This document shows positions 51,508 to 60,126 of a stretch of DNA of 64,000 bases, in pieces. The notes under the pieces are model-generated. The model did not search any database. It was not told the DNA's origin and saw only the letters and a list, made by a program, of their open reading frames with translations. A program made the translations under genes and the position numbers. This DNA comes from Anaerosacchariphilus polymeriproducens (GTDB lineage Bacteria > Bacillota > Clostridia > Lachnospirales > Lachnospiraceae), in the NCBI RefSeq assembly GCF_003363435.1, contig NZ_QRCT01000045.1, positions 1 through 64,000 on the forward strand, read 5' to 3'. Position 1 is the first letter of the stretch; every line of letters starts with the position of its first letter.

Positions 51508-52530
51508 TTATTCAGCAACTTTAAATACTACTTTCATTACCAGGCTGTCTGAATTCTCACCATTTGTAAGTATCTGGAAAGCTTCCTCAGCTTGATCTAA
51601 TGAATAAGTATGAGTTATCAATGATTCCAATTTTACATTTTGTGCTAAATCGATCGCTCTGACAAACATGTTATTGTAGTCACCTGCTCCTACTATTTTG
51701 ATCGCATTATTTGTTAAATAAAGTGGTGAGATAGTTGCCCTGTAAGTTGAATTGAATCCCATAGCAACAACGGTTCCCCCTTTTGAAACTATTTGAATTG
51801 CTTCTTCTAGCATCATTCCGGTCGCATCTACTACAACACTTGGTTTACGTTTTCTTCCGGATATACGCTCCAGGTAATCTTGGTCATTTGCATTTACTAC
51901 TTCCGTATTCATCAAAATCTTTTTAAGGAAATTGATTCTTTCCGGTCTCTTTTCAACAATTGTAGTGCTTAATGCATATTTCTCTGAAAGCATTGCAAAA
52001 ATAGTTCCGATTGGACCACCACCCAGTATAACTACATTATCATCGAATTCAATGGAAGCTGCTTCTAAATTATTAAGAACACATGCAAGCGGTTCGATTA
52101 GAACTGCTCTTTCATCACTAATATCATCCGGCAATAGATATACAAACTCTTCCGGCATTACTATGTATTCCGCAAATGTTCCATCCTTGTCCACTCCGGT
52201 CTCTGTTTTTGCCTTATTATCACACAAATTATGTTGTCCTCTTTTACAATAATAGCAAGAGCCGTCAAAAAGTGTTGGGTCAATTAAAACTCTGTCACCG
52301 GGTTTCACAGTCGTTACACTACTTCCAATCGTTTCTACCCAGCCAATTGCTTCATGTCCAAGAATAACACCTTTATCACCATTAAAATTTCCGGTAAATA
52401 TACGTAAATCTGTACCACAAATACCCGTTAAGATAATTTTAATGATGACATCGTTATCCTTTATTACTTTTGGTTTCTCTCTTTCTTCCACAGCAATTAC
52501 GTTTTTTTCTTTAAATACAATACTCTTCAT
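51508..52530 (-). CDS. Zinc-dependent medium-chain dehydrogenase (GutB1-like)
   Basis: The 340-aa protein is a medium-chain dehydrogenase of the sorbitol/threonine dehydrogenase type. It has catalytic zinc ligands Cys38 (GICGTD) and His59-Glu60 (GHEAIGWVE), a partial structural-zinc cluster (C-x2-C-x7-C at Cys92, Cys95, Cys103), and the nucleotide fold VVILGGGPIGTIFAML. In the Bacillus azasugar pathway GutB1 oxidises 2-amino-2-deoxymannitol at C6, after which it cyclises to mannojirimycin. Here the gene follows an aminotransferase and an IMPase-like gene in the same order. The ATG at 52530 has AAGGAGG 6 nt upstream. Confidence 0.9.
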   Translation of the reverse strand: MKSIVFKEKNVIAVEEREKPKVIKDNDVIIKIILTGICGTDLRIFTGNFNGDKGVILGHEAIGWVETIGSSVTTVKPGDRVLIDPTLFDGSCYYCKRGQHNLCDNKAKTETGVDKDGTFAEYIVMPEEFVYLLPDDISDERAVLIEPLACVLNNLEAASIEFDDNVVILGGGPIGTIFAMLSEKYALSTTIVEKRPERINFLKKILMNTEVVNANDQDYLERISGRKRKPSVVVDATGMMLEEAIQIVSKGGTVVAMGFNSTYRATISPLYLTNNAIKIVGAGDYNNMFVRAIDLAQNVKLESLITHTYSLDQAEEAFQILTNGENSDSLVMKVVFKVAE

Positions 52531-52544
52531 ACTGAACCTCCTTG

Positions 52545-53480
52545 TCATGACAATACTTTCTCAACTTCAGAAATATGATTTACCCATTTTATAGAATCCA
52601 TTATTTTTTCATGTATTTTTTTATTCGATGCGGCAATACAAGATTGCAGATTCCCTTCTTTAATATCTAACAACTTTGTACATCCCAAATCATTCCCATA
52701 AGCATCTGTTACAATTATACCGGCTTTTTTGGCAATAAATACTGCTGCTGCAATATCATAAGGAAATAAATGCAAAAGTTTTCCATTTCCAACTTTTCTA
52801 AAATACGCTACTAATTCCGGCACGTCTCTGACCAATCTATTCCCTATATCGACATAAGCTTCTAATTGACCGGTAAGAATTCTTGATATAGAATAAGTTG
52901 AACTGTTGAATATAAAAATTCCACCTTTATTTGCCGTAGCATCAATCAGATCTCCTAAACAATATGTGATAAGTCTTGAAGGATGTCCATTAAACTCCAT
53001 ACTCCAAAACAATCTGTCTATCGTTTCTTTTGGTGATGGAACAATAGAACCACAATTTGTACTAACTGACTTGTTAAAACAATCCGCATAAAAGTATGTA
53101 TCTGATTTAAATTCATATAGTAATGCATATTCAACATCGTCAATAGTCGCATCTTCTTTATATGCTGCTACTGCTACTGAAAAACAACAACTCTCTAGAC
53201 CTGCTGCCGCACTTCTGGTTCCATCTATGGGATCAATAACAAAAACATATTTAGGAGAATCCCCAAATTTCACCAGACCTCTATCTTCAGAATAATAAGC
53301 TACAGAAAGCGTATGTTCTTCAAAATATTTCATCACTGCCTCTTCTGCTACTTCATCGATATCAAACTGTGTATCTCCACCAGATGATATTCCCATATTA
53401 TCCTTAGACTTTAAAACATCAAAATTTTCTTTTACCTTACCAATTACTTCATTTGATAGATTAAAAATATACTCTCTCAC
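52545..53480 (-). CDS. Inositol-monophosphatase-family phosphatase (YktC1-like)
   Basis: The 311-aa protein belongs to the IMPase/FBPase-like metal-dependent phosphatases. It has a YYSEDRG motif with Glu65 and the signature FVIDPIDGTRS (Asp83, Asp86, Gly87, Thr88). The distal metal-site region is present but diverged (RDVPELVAYFRK, FPYDIAAAVFIAKKAGIIVTDAYG). It removes a phosphate from a sugar-like phosphate. In the gabT1-yktC1-gutB1 pathway the second enzyme is an IMPase-type phosphatase acting on an amino-sugar-alcohol phosphate. The start is GTG after GGAGGTCAAC, 11 bp after the aminotransferase. Confidence 0.9.
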   Translation of the reverse strand: MREYIFNLSNEVIGKVKENFDVLKSKDNMGISSGGDTQFDIDEVAEEAVMKYFEEHTLSVAYYSEDRGLVKFGDSPKYVFVIDPIDGTRSAAAGLESCCFSVAVAAYKEDATIDDVEYALLYEFKSDTYFYADCFNKSVSTNCGSIVPSPKETIDRLFWSMEFNGHPSRLITYCLGDLIDATANKGGIFIFNSSTYSISRILTGQLEAYVDIGNRLVRDVPELVAYFRKVGNGKLLHLFPYDIAAAVFIAKKAGIIVTDAYGNDLGCTKLLDIKEGNLQSCIAASNKKIHEKIMDSIKWVNHISEVEKVLS

Positions 53481-53491
53481 GTTGACCTCCT

Positions 53492-54772
53492 TTAATAAAC
53501 AAAACTATCTAAAACTTTTTCCAGTTTATCCATCATAACTTCACATTCTTCAAACGTAATATTTAATGATGGTCGAATTTTAAATACATTACCGAGTCCA
53601 TATAAAGAAGTCCTTAAAAGAAGTCTGTTTTGAAAGGCACGTTTGGCAATTTCTTTTGTTAATTCTACATCGGATTCTTTGGTTTCCCTGTCTTTTACAA
53701 TTTCAACACCAATCATTAATCCTACCCCTCTGACATCACCTATAAAAGAGTATTTATCCTTAAATTTTTCTAATCTCTCTAAGATGTAATTACCTGCTTC
53801 TCTTACGTGTTTTAAAAACTCCTCGTTATCAATAATTTCCAGTGTTTTATTCGCTGCAGTACAACTAAGAACGTTAGATCCATAAGTAAAAGAATGAAAA
53901 TGCGATTCCATAATATTGAATTTTTCCTCCATAAGTATGGCTGCTATTTGGTAACCGGATCCTCCTAATCCTTTTGCTGTTGTTATCATATTGGGTTCTA
54001 CGTCAAAGTACTGTGCTGCAAACATTGTTCCTAACCTTCCAATACCCGTCTGTATCTCATCAAAAATTAATTCGATATGGCATTCTTCACATAATTTCTT
54101 TAATTTTTTATAATACTCCTTTGGTGGTATCTGATTCCCTCCATTCCCTTGTATCGGTTCAATAATTAAAGAAGAAACATTACCAGTAGAGCCGTAATTC
54201 AAATATTCTTCTATTTCGTCCACACACTTACATTGACATTCTGGATAGGTAGAATTATATGGACACCTATAACAATATGGATAATTCATATGCGCAATGT
54301 CACTTTGTGGGAAATGAAACGGTTCTTTTCTAAAACTATTACCAGATACATTCTGCATATAAATAGTTTGTCCTACATGACTTCTATAAAAGCTGATTAC
54401 CTCAGATTTTTTGTTATAATACTGTGCTAACTTAATGGCTCCTTCATTTGCTGTAGAACCACCGCAAACCTTTGTAGTAGCCCTTGTAAGATTCTTTGGT
54501 GAAATATCAATCAACTTTTTAGCAAGCCTGACAACCGGTTCCGCTAAATATGAAGATGTAAGATGTGTTAATTTTTGACTTTGTTCATTTACTGCGTCAA
54601 CAATCTCTTTATTGCAATATCCTAAACTTAGATTAAAAGTTCCAGCTTCGCAATCAATGAATTGGTTTCCCTCTTTATCGTATAAGTAAATTCCTGTGCC
54701 TTTTTCAATTTCTAAATCTTTAATTTCATCGCTTCTAAACATGTTTTCTTTTAATTCTTTAAGTTCCACCAT
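53492..54772 (-). CDS. Class III PLP aminotransferase (GabT1-like)
   Basis: The 426-aa protein has the fold-type-I class III features GSTANEGAIKLA (residues 105-116), EPIQG (205-209), FDEIQTGIGRLG (237-248) and the PLP lysine Lys267 in TTAKGLGGSG. An inserted Cys-rich stretch (CYRCPYNSTYPECQCKC, residues 167-183) is shared with some 4-aminobutyrate/2,2-dialkylglycine-like members. In the Bacillus azasugar cluster, GabT1 aminates fructose 6-phosphate at C2. This is the first gene of a five-gene operon that continues with IMPase-like and GutB1-like genes. AGGAGG precedes the ATG. Amino donor and substrate are inferred. Confidence 0.9.
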   Translation of the reverse strand: MVELKELKENMFRSDEIKDLEIEKGTGIYLYDKEGNQFIDCEAGTFNLSLGYCNKEIVDAVNEQSQKLTHLTSSYLAEPVVRLAKKLIDISPKNLTRATTKVCGGSTANEGAIKLAQYYNKKSEVISFYRSHVGQTIYMQNVSGNSFRKEPFHFPQSDIAHMNYPYCYRCPYNSTYPECQCKCVDEIEEYLNYGSTGNVSSLIIEPIQGNGGNQIPPKEYYKKLKKLCEECHIELIFDEIQTGIGRLGTMFAAQYFDVEPNMITTAKGLGGSGYQIAAILMEEKFNIMESHFHSFTYGSNVLSCTAANKTLEIIDNEEFLKHVREAGNYILERLEKFKDKYSFIGDVRGVGLMIGVEIVKDRETKESDVELTKEIAKRAFQNRLLLRTSLYGLGNVFKIRPSLNITFEECEVMMDKLEKVLDSFVY

Positions 54773-55000
54773 ATTTGACCTCCTATTCTTTTATGTGTTT
54801 GACAGTAATCAAAATCAAAAGTAACTATAACGAAGAATGTAATTCATTCACTCGTTATATATTCGGGGCGCTCCTTACGTCAAATATTACCACATAAAAA
54901 TTAGAAAATTAGAATCAAGTAAAAATTACGGCGTATTTTGTAGTTTTTACTTGGTGCTTTTTGTCAAAATATAGGAAACCAAGACGAATTATGTTTAAAT
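54773..55000 (-). promoter_or_regulatory. Control region of the azasugar-type operon
   Basis: On the minus strand a TGG-TAATAT extended -10 is visible near 54885-54893, without a good -35. A dyad of 14-bp arms (CAAGTAAAAA-x-TAC and its inverse, 54916-54953, one mismatch) lies just upstream. A second inverted repeat with ATAACGA/TCGTTAT arms falls at about 54828-54859 in the leader. A weak -35 next to a dyad suits an activator-dependent promoter, and the AgrA-like regulator is encoded directly upstream. I see no perfect LytTR repeats. Confidence 0.4.
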
Positions 55001-56296
55001 TTAAGAATACAATAAGATAAAAATTTCAAAAATATCATTCTTTGAATAAATTTTTACTACGCCCTGATATGCCTTTACCACATTTTCAACAGAAATCAAA
55101 CCCAGACCATGATGATACACATCTTCTTTAAGTGTTGTTAAATGTCCATCCTTTCCCCGTTTAAGTACACCGTTATACCCATTTTGAACATCAATTAACA
55201 AATTATTTTGTCTATAAATAATAGTTACTTCTATTTTGCGTCTAATCATTTCCAGTTTACTTACAGCTTCAATTGCATTATCAAGCGCGTTACCCAGTAT
55301 AATACAAATATCACTATCTTTAAACGGAAATTGATTGGGTATCTCTAATTGTACCTTTAGATTAATCCCCAGTTTTTGACATATATCATATTTATAATTC
55401 AATAACGAATCCACGACCAGATTTCCACTGTTTGCGATTTTTTCTTTTGCAGGTATGCTATTTTTCTCTAGAAGTCCTTCTATATATTCGTTTAAATTAT
55501 CAATATCATTTTTAACTAAACAATCTCTCAAATATATAAAATGATTTTTTAGATCATGTTGCATCTTTCTGACTTCTAAGATACTATCTTCCCATTCCTT
55601 CATTTGATTATGGCATAATTCTAATTGCTTCTTATATTCACAATTCTGTTTTTTCACTTCATCTTCTTCAGATAATCGACTCATTGTTCTTAGGGCAAAG
55701 ACATTTGCTATAAAAATTAATGTCCATGACACTATTATATAAATAAACAATTCCTTTGATTTTGTTACATTAAAGAACAGCTCTAATGTGTATATAATAA
55801 AAACACTACCAATCGGCATAAGTACTAATTTCAACCATTGAAAAAAAGTAATGTCTCCTATGAACTTGTATTTTAAAAACTTAATTACAAAACAGATTTC
55901 AATTAATATACCTGCCTTTAGAAATATACATTCTAAAAGAGAATTCACTTTATAATCCGTTCCTATAACTTTTAAAATACAGTCAATATACAACTCTATC
56001 TGCATCCACATCTCATTTAGCAGACATATCCATATTAATTTACTTTTCAAATTTCCTTTATAAAGGTAACCGCAAAGTAAAATCATACCCAGTATATTGA
56101 AGTAATAAATAATAAAAATATTTTCGATTATATCCATCATTATATAATCAATGATAAAAAACAGAATCCAGAGAAATTTTTCTTTATATTTATAAAAATT
56201 AAATGAAAAAATTAAATCTAATGATTCTTTTACTAATAATAAGCAACATACGAATGGAAGTATATGTATATGAAAAAAACAGTAATTATCTATCAA
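55001..56296 (-). CDS. AgrC-like sensor histidine kinase (GHKL family)
   Basis: The 431-aa protein has an N-terminal half of six or so membrane segments and a C-terminal GHKL kinase part with QHDLKNHFIYL (phosphoacceptor-His-type motif), the N-box NALDNAIEA, and the glycine box HGLGLISVENVV. The layout is that of AgrC/ComD-type peptide sensors. The start is TTG at 56296 with TAGGAGAA upstream, overlapping the regulator gene by 11 bp. No agrB or agrD gene is visible nearby, so its signal is unknown. It probably controls the regulator encoded just before it and perhaps the adjacent operon. Confidence 0.88.
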   Translation of the reverse strand: MIDNYCFFHIHILPFVCCLLLVKESLDLIFSFNFYKYKEKFLWILFFIIDYIMMDIIENIFIIYYFNILGMILLCGYLYKGNLKSKLIWICLLNEMWMQIELYIDCILKVIGTDYKVNSLLECIFLKAGILIEICFVIKFLKYKFIGDITFFQWLKLVLMPIGSVFIIYTLELFFNVTKSKELFIYIIVSWTLIFIANVFALRTMSRLSEEDEVKKQNCEYKKQLELCHNQMKEWEDSILEVRKMQHDLKNHFIYLRDCLVKNDIDNLNEYIEGLLEKNSIPAKEKIANSGNLVVDSLLNYKYDICQKLGINLKVQLEIPNQFPFKDSDICIILGNALDNAIEAVSKLEMIRRKIEVTIIYRQNNLLIDVQNGYNGVLKRGKDGHLTTLKEDVYHHGLGLISVENVVKAYQGVVKIYSKNDIFEIFILLYS

Positions 56297-57020
56297 TATA
56301 TTTTTCTCCTAGTATTTGACTATATTCTTCTCTTATTCTCTTTTGCCTGCTCTCACTTATAAATAATTCCTTTCCATTCGAAATACAAACTTTTGTATAA
56401 TTCATTTTCTGAACATACTCAAAATTTACTAAATACGATTGATGAATTCTTAAAAAGAAATATTTACAATCTTTTAAAAATTTTTCGATTTCATTTAATC
56501 TACCATAAAACTTTTCAATTTGGTTGAAATCTTTTCGGATAATTTTGATAAGTCTTCCAGAACTTTCAAAATACATAATCTCTTTTAGTGGAACTTTAAA
56601 TACCATTTTATTAAATTTATATTCGAAAAAATTATCTTTTTTCAAGACTTTTTCGTATGCCTTCATGAAATATCTATAAAATTTTTCTTCATCTATAGGC
56701 TTTTTTATAAAACGAAAAGGTTCTACTTCAAATAATTCCATAAAATAATTTTCGTAATTCGATACATAAATAATGATTGCTTCTTGGTCTATTTCACGTA
56801 TTCCCTTTGCTGTATCTACACCATCCAATAACTTCATTTTTATATCGAGATATATAATATCATATCTCATTTTACGTTCTAAGCTTTCCAAAAAAGTAGC
56901 ACCGTCCGCATATACTTCAATATTCATATCTATAAGTTTTTTCTTTCCAATATTTTGCAGGAGTGTTTCAATTTTAGAAGCCGATTTCATGTCATCATCA
57001 CAAATACCTATTTGTATCAT
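56286..57020 (-). CDS. AgrA-like LytTR response regulator
   Basis: The 244-aa protein has an N-terminal receiver domain (IGICDDDMKSASKIE, phosphoacceptor in IIYLDIKMKLLDGVDTAKGIRE, FIKKPIDEEKF) and a C-terminal LytTR DNA-binding domain (EIMYFESSGRLIKIIRKDF, FLRIHQSYLVNFEYVQKMNYTKVCISNGKELFISESRQKRIREEY). The family binds direct repeats near -35 boxes. AAGGAGG precedes the ATG. It is the first gene of the pair with the AgrC-like kinase and lies upstream of the azasugar-type operon on the same strand. Confidence 0.92.
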   Translation of the reverse strand: MIQIGICDDDMKSASKIETLLQNIGKKKLIDMNIEVYADGATFLESLERKMRYDIIYLDIKMKLLDGVDTAKGIREIDQEAIIIYVSNYENYFMELFEVEPFRFIKKPIDEEKFYRYFMKAYEKVLKKDNFFEYKFNKMVFKVPLKEIMYFESSGRLIKIIRKDFNQIEKFYGRLNEIEKFLKDCKYFFLRIHQSYLVNFEYVQKMNYTKVCISNGKELFISESRQKRIREEYSQILGEKYIDR

Positions 57021-57244
57021 AACGTTTGCCTCCTTATTTGTTCAATTTTATCCCCTTTTATTTTTTGCAAATTGACTTTTTTTTTCTCACCCCCACTTTA
57101 TTTTGAGATAATTTGTTAATCTAAGGCAAAAAAATACAAAAGCCTCCTCGATTACTTATATTTTAACATAAATCTTAAAAGCCTTTTCTTATGATTTTTA
57201 TAATTTTAATTCAGTCTTCTTATATTATTGTATAATATTGTCAT

Positions 57245-57769
57245 TTACAGCATTCTTGCTAATACTACACTTGCACTAACTCCAACAGTTGTACAAATTA
57301 ATGAACCAACCAGTGTCCAACGTGTCTTTTTTACTTTTGCAGCAATCGAATAAACAGCTATGGTATAGAAGATAGTTTCTGTACAACCCATCATAATAGA
57401 TGATATTGTGCCTAATTGTGAATCTGTTCCATACTCTTTAAAGATATCTAGTACTAACCCGGTGGCTGCACTAGAAGAAAACAATCGGACAATAGCAAGA
57501 GGAACTAATTTTGATGGGAAACCAATATATTTCGTAAATCCACTTAAAATATCAGCTAACAAATCAAGAAAACCAGAAGCCCTTAATATTCCGACTCCGA
57601 CTAATAAGCCGATTAAAGTCGGCATAATCTGAATTACAATTTTGAATCCATCCTTTGCACCTTCAACAAAATCTTCATAAACACTTTGTTTTTGAATTAG
57701 TCCATAACCTACAATATAAAAAACAACTAACGGTATCATTGCATCAGACAAATATAGAAGTAACTTCAT
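57245..57769 (-). CDS. spmB: Spore maturation protein B
   Basis: The 174-aa membrane protein matches SpmB: DAMIPLVVFYIVGYGLIQKQSVYEDFVEGAKDG, IMPTLIGLLVGVGILRASG, SAATGLVLDIFKEYGTDSQLGTISSIMMGCTETIFYTIAVY. SpmA and SpmB help dehydrate the spore core in Bacillus and are usually adjacent. Here no spmA is next to it; the upstream neighbour is an ABC-2 permease 64 bp away. The ATG at 57769 with GGAGG upstream is preferred. It supports a spore-forming host, or at least a spore-forming ancestor. Confidence 0.9.
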   Translation of the reverse strand: MKLLLYLSDAMIPLVVFYIVGYGLIQKQSVYEDFVEGAKDGFKIVIQIMPTLIGLLVGVGILRASGFLDLLADILSGFTKYIGFPSKLVPLAIVRLFSSSAATGLVLDIFKEYGTDSQLGTISSIMMGCTETIFYTIAVYSIAAKVKKTRWTLVGSLICTTVGVSASVVLARML

Positions 57770-57833
57770 AAAAAAACCTCCAAGCATTCTCTATTTAAGA
57801 TATGCTTGAAGGATCTTTTTTAGATATATTTAT

Positions 57834-58988
57834 TTACTTTGCATCTTGTTTTCTCTTTGTAATAATTAGACCAATGCTGAAAATAGATATTGCAAAAGCG
57901 GCTTCTAAACCAAAACTTATTAATACTTCTTTTGGAAGATGAGCGAAACTTTTTATACCTTGTATCTTTTCGTTTGCTATAACATACCAATAGGTCGGTG
58001 TAAATCTTGCTACTTGTAATACTTTATCTCCCATTATTTCATGCGGTACAAAAATGCCTCCCAAAAAACTCAATCCTAAACCTATGGTATTACATCCCAT
58101 ATTTAATATATTTTCGTTCTTAGCAAATTGAGCAAATAAAAATGTCATTGCTAACGCTATTAGTATAAAAATTCCTGCATTTATAAAACTTAATAATCCG
58201 TTAATTGAAAAAACAAAGTCTGAATACATAATGCCTGCTAGGAACATAAATATGATTAAACAAAAAGTCACAAAAGTTATGCACCCTATAGTGATTTGCA
58301 TATTTTTATTCTTTAAACTCATGGATGAACAATTATTTCTATCTGAAATTTCTTTCTTTTGAAAAGCCATAAGAATTGGACCAAGTCCCATAATTGTTAT
58401 ACATATAAATATATAAGGTAGATAGTTAAAGTAATAAAAAGCAGGTTCTAACTCCGAAACTTCTTCTCCATTTGGAACCGTTACCTTAGTCTGGACACTT
58501 AAATCTTTCTTCGCCTGCTTTACAGCCTGCTCTTTCGCATAATCTGCTTTTAAATACAATTTTAGTGTAGATAAATACTGTTCAACTTGTGTATCAATAA
58601 AAAATCCAGCAGTTCCGCCCGGTATCTTTATTGTTCTTAAAACCTCTGATGTAATCCCTTGATTCATTTTTTCCGTAAAATCGTTTGGTATATACAAAAT
58701 GTAATCTACTTGACGATTATAAAGAGCATCTTGTAATGTCTCTTTATCATTTTTTATATTCTTTAATTTATGGAGTGTGCTAAGATAATCTTTTAAATCT
58801 TTTCCTAACCCTCCATCATCTTGGTTAATAATACATAAAGTTAGTTTTTCCTGTTCAAACTGTGTCTTGCTATTCTCATTACCACTTCTAGAAAATGCAA
58901 TGGTAAGACCCATAAAAATAAAAAAGTAAATGCTGACAGCCGGTAGATTCTTCTTTAGTATTTTTAAAAAAGCTCTATAAACTTGCAT
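57834..58988 (-). CDS. ABC-2 type transporter permease (second subunit)
   Basis: The 384-aa protein has the ABC-2 layout: one N-terminal membrane segment (VSIYFFIFMGLTIAF), a large extracytoplasmic domain (residues ~40-185), and about five C-terminal segments that include PYIFICITIMGLGPILMAF and GLSFLGGIFVPHEIMG. It resembles YhgE/antibiotic-exporter permeases. It overlaps the preceding permease by 14 bp, and both follow the ABC ATPase gene, so the three form an exporter, possibly for a peptide or drug. The adjacent divergent two-component system probably controls it. Confidence 0.87.
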   Translation of the reverse strand: MQVYRAFLKILKKNLPAVSIYFFIFMGLTIAFSRSGNENSKTQFEQEKLTLCIINQDDGGLGKDLKDYLSTLHKLKNIKNDKETLQDALYNRQVDYILYIPNDFTEKMNQGITSEVLRTIKIPGGTAGFFIDTQVEQYLSTLKLYLKADYAKEQAVKQAKKDLSVQTKVTVPNGEEVSELEPAFYYFNYLPYIFICITIMGLGPILMAFQKKEISDRNNCSSMSLKNKNMQITIGCITFVTFCLIIFMFLAGIMYSDFVFSINGLLSFINAGIFILIALAMTFLFAQFAKNENILNMGCNTIGLGLSFLGGIFVPHEIMGDKVLQVARFTPTYWYVIANEKIQGIKSFAHLPKEVLISFGLEAAFAISIFSIGLIITKRKQDAK

Positions 58989-60117
58989 ATCTTTCCCTCC
59001 TAACTGTCAAATAACTTAAAATACATAAAACTGCTGCCATTGTAAGCAAAATAATCATATTCTTCGTATAACGCTCATAAGTATCATAAATATTTAAACT
59101 GTAGAAAGAATCCACTAAAACAGAGGCAGGATTAATTCTATTCAGAATTGGAAAATACTTTTCCACAATAACACGCATATTTTGTATCATTAATCCACTT
59201 AAAAAACATTCCGTCATTGTAATTCCTATAACAATACCCATTTTTACGTTTTCAGACTGTCTTCCCACTGCACTGATAAATAATCCGGTTGCTATCCCTA
59301 TAATATTACCAACCAAAATAGTACAAATAATAAGCGGCATTTTATTACCGAAATTAACTTTTAATACTAAAGTCAAATACCCTAATGAAATAAGGCTGCA
59401 AATAAATTGTACGAATAACGTTCCAAAAAAATCTGCTAGAATCATCTGTAATTTATTTGTACATGAAACTACTCTCCTTGCTGCAAGATTTGATAAATTC
59501 GCTTTTGCCTGGATTGCAATGGTGTGTCCCGCAAAGCACCCATATAGACAACTCATTGCTATCAATGCATAAAAGTAAGTTACCATAGCATCCATATTCC
59601 CATCACTGAAGCTGTCTTCTATTAAATAATTAGTTTCTTCATATAAACTATTTATAACACCTTCTAATTTCTCAGGAGCTGTCTTCATAATATCGTTAAT
59701 TGTACTGCTCTTTTGTAAGTATTGATCTAAAATCCCTTTTAAGATACTTTGATCCATACCATCTTCCTTTACAATAAGAGTAATAGAATCTGCTGCATGA
59801 ATAATCCCTTTTATCTCTTCTTTTTTCAGAAGCTTATCCGCTTCTTCCTGGCTCACTCTTGAAATTTCCAAAATAGGTTCTTTACCGCCTTCAAGTTCTT
59901 TTAAAAAGTTATCAAAATATTTTGAATCTAAACTTTTATTATTGCCTTGTACATAGGCTACCGGTATTGCGTGAAATGTTTCGTATTTATCAAAAAATCC
60001 TCCGAAGCTTACAAAGAAGAAAGTTCCTAGCAAAATTGGAAACACAAGAGACCAAAATAGTTCGTCTTTTGTATTTAATCTTTTTTTAATCTGATATTTA
60101 ATAAGATGAAAAAACAT
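58975..60117 (-). CDS. ABC-2 type transporter permease (first subunit)
   Basis: The 380-aa protein begins with FFHLIKYQIKKRLNTKDELFWSLVFPILLGTFFF, has an extracytoplasmic domain of ~150 residues, and then six membrane segments with GCFAGHTIAIQAKANLSNLAARRVVS and CFLSGLMIQNMRVIVEKYFPILNRINPASVLVDSFYSL, the standard ABC-2 membrane features. With the next permease it probably forms a heterodimer. It lies 9 bp after the ATPase gene. Confidence 0.88.
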   Translation of the reverse strand: MFFHLIKYQIKKRLNTKDELFWSLVFPILLGTFFFVSFGGFFDKYETFHAIPVAYVQGNNKSLDSKYFDNFLKELEGGKEPILEISRVSQEEADKLLKKEEIKGIIHAADSITLIVKEDGMDQSILKGILDQYLQKSSTINDIMKTAPEKLEGVINSLYEETNYLIEDSFSDGNMDAMVTYFYALIAMSCLYGCFAGHTIAIQAKANLSNLAARRVVSCTNKLQMILADFFGTLFVQFICSLISLGYLTLVLKVNFGNKMPLIICTILVGNIIGIATGLFISAVGRQSENVKMGIVIGITMTECFLSGLMIQNMRVIVEKYFPILNRINPASVLVDSFYSLNIYDTYERYTKNMIILLTMAAVLCILSYLTVRRERYASL

Positions 60118-60126
60118 AAGAACCTC

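Noticed and set aside
57021-57244. AgrD-like peptide gene upstream of the AgrA/AgrC-like pair
   Set aside because: Only very short frames (7-10 codons) are present, with no AgrD features and no agrB nearby.
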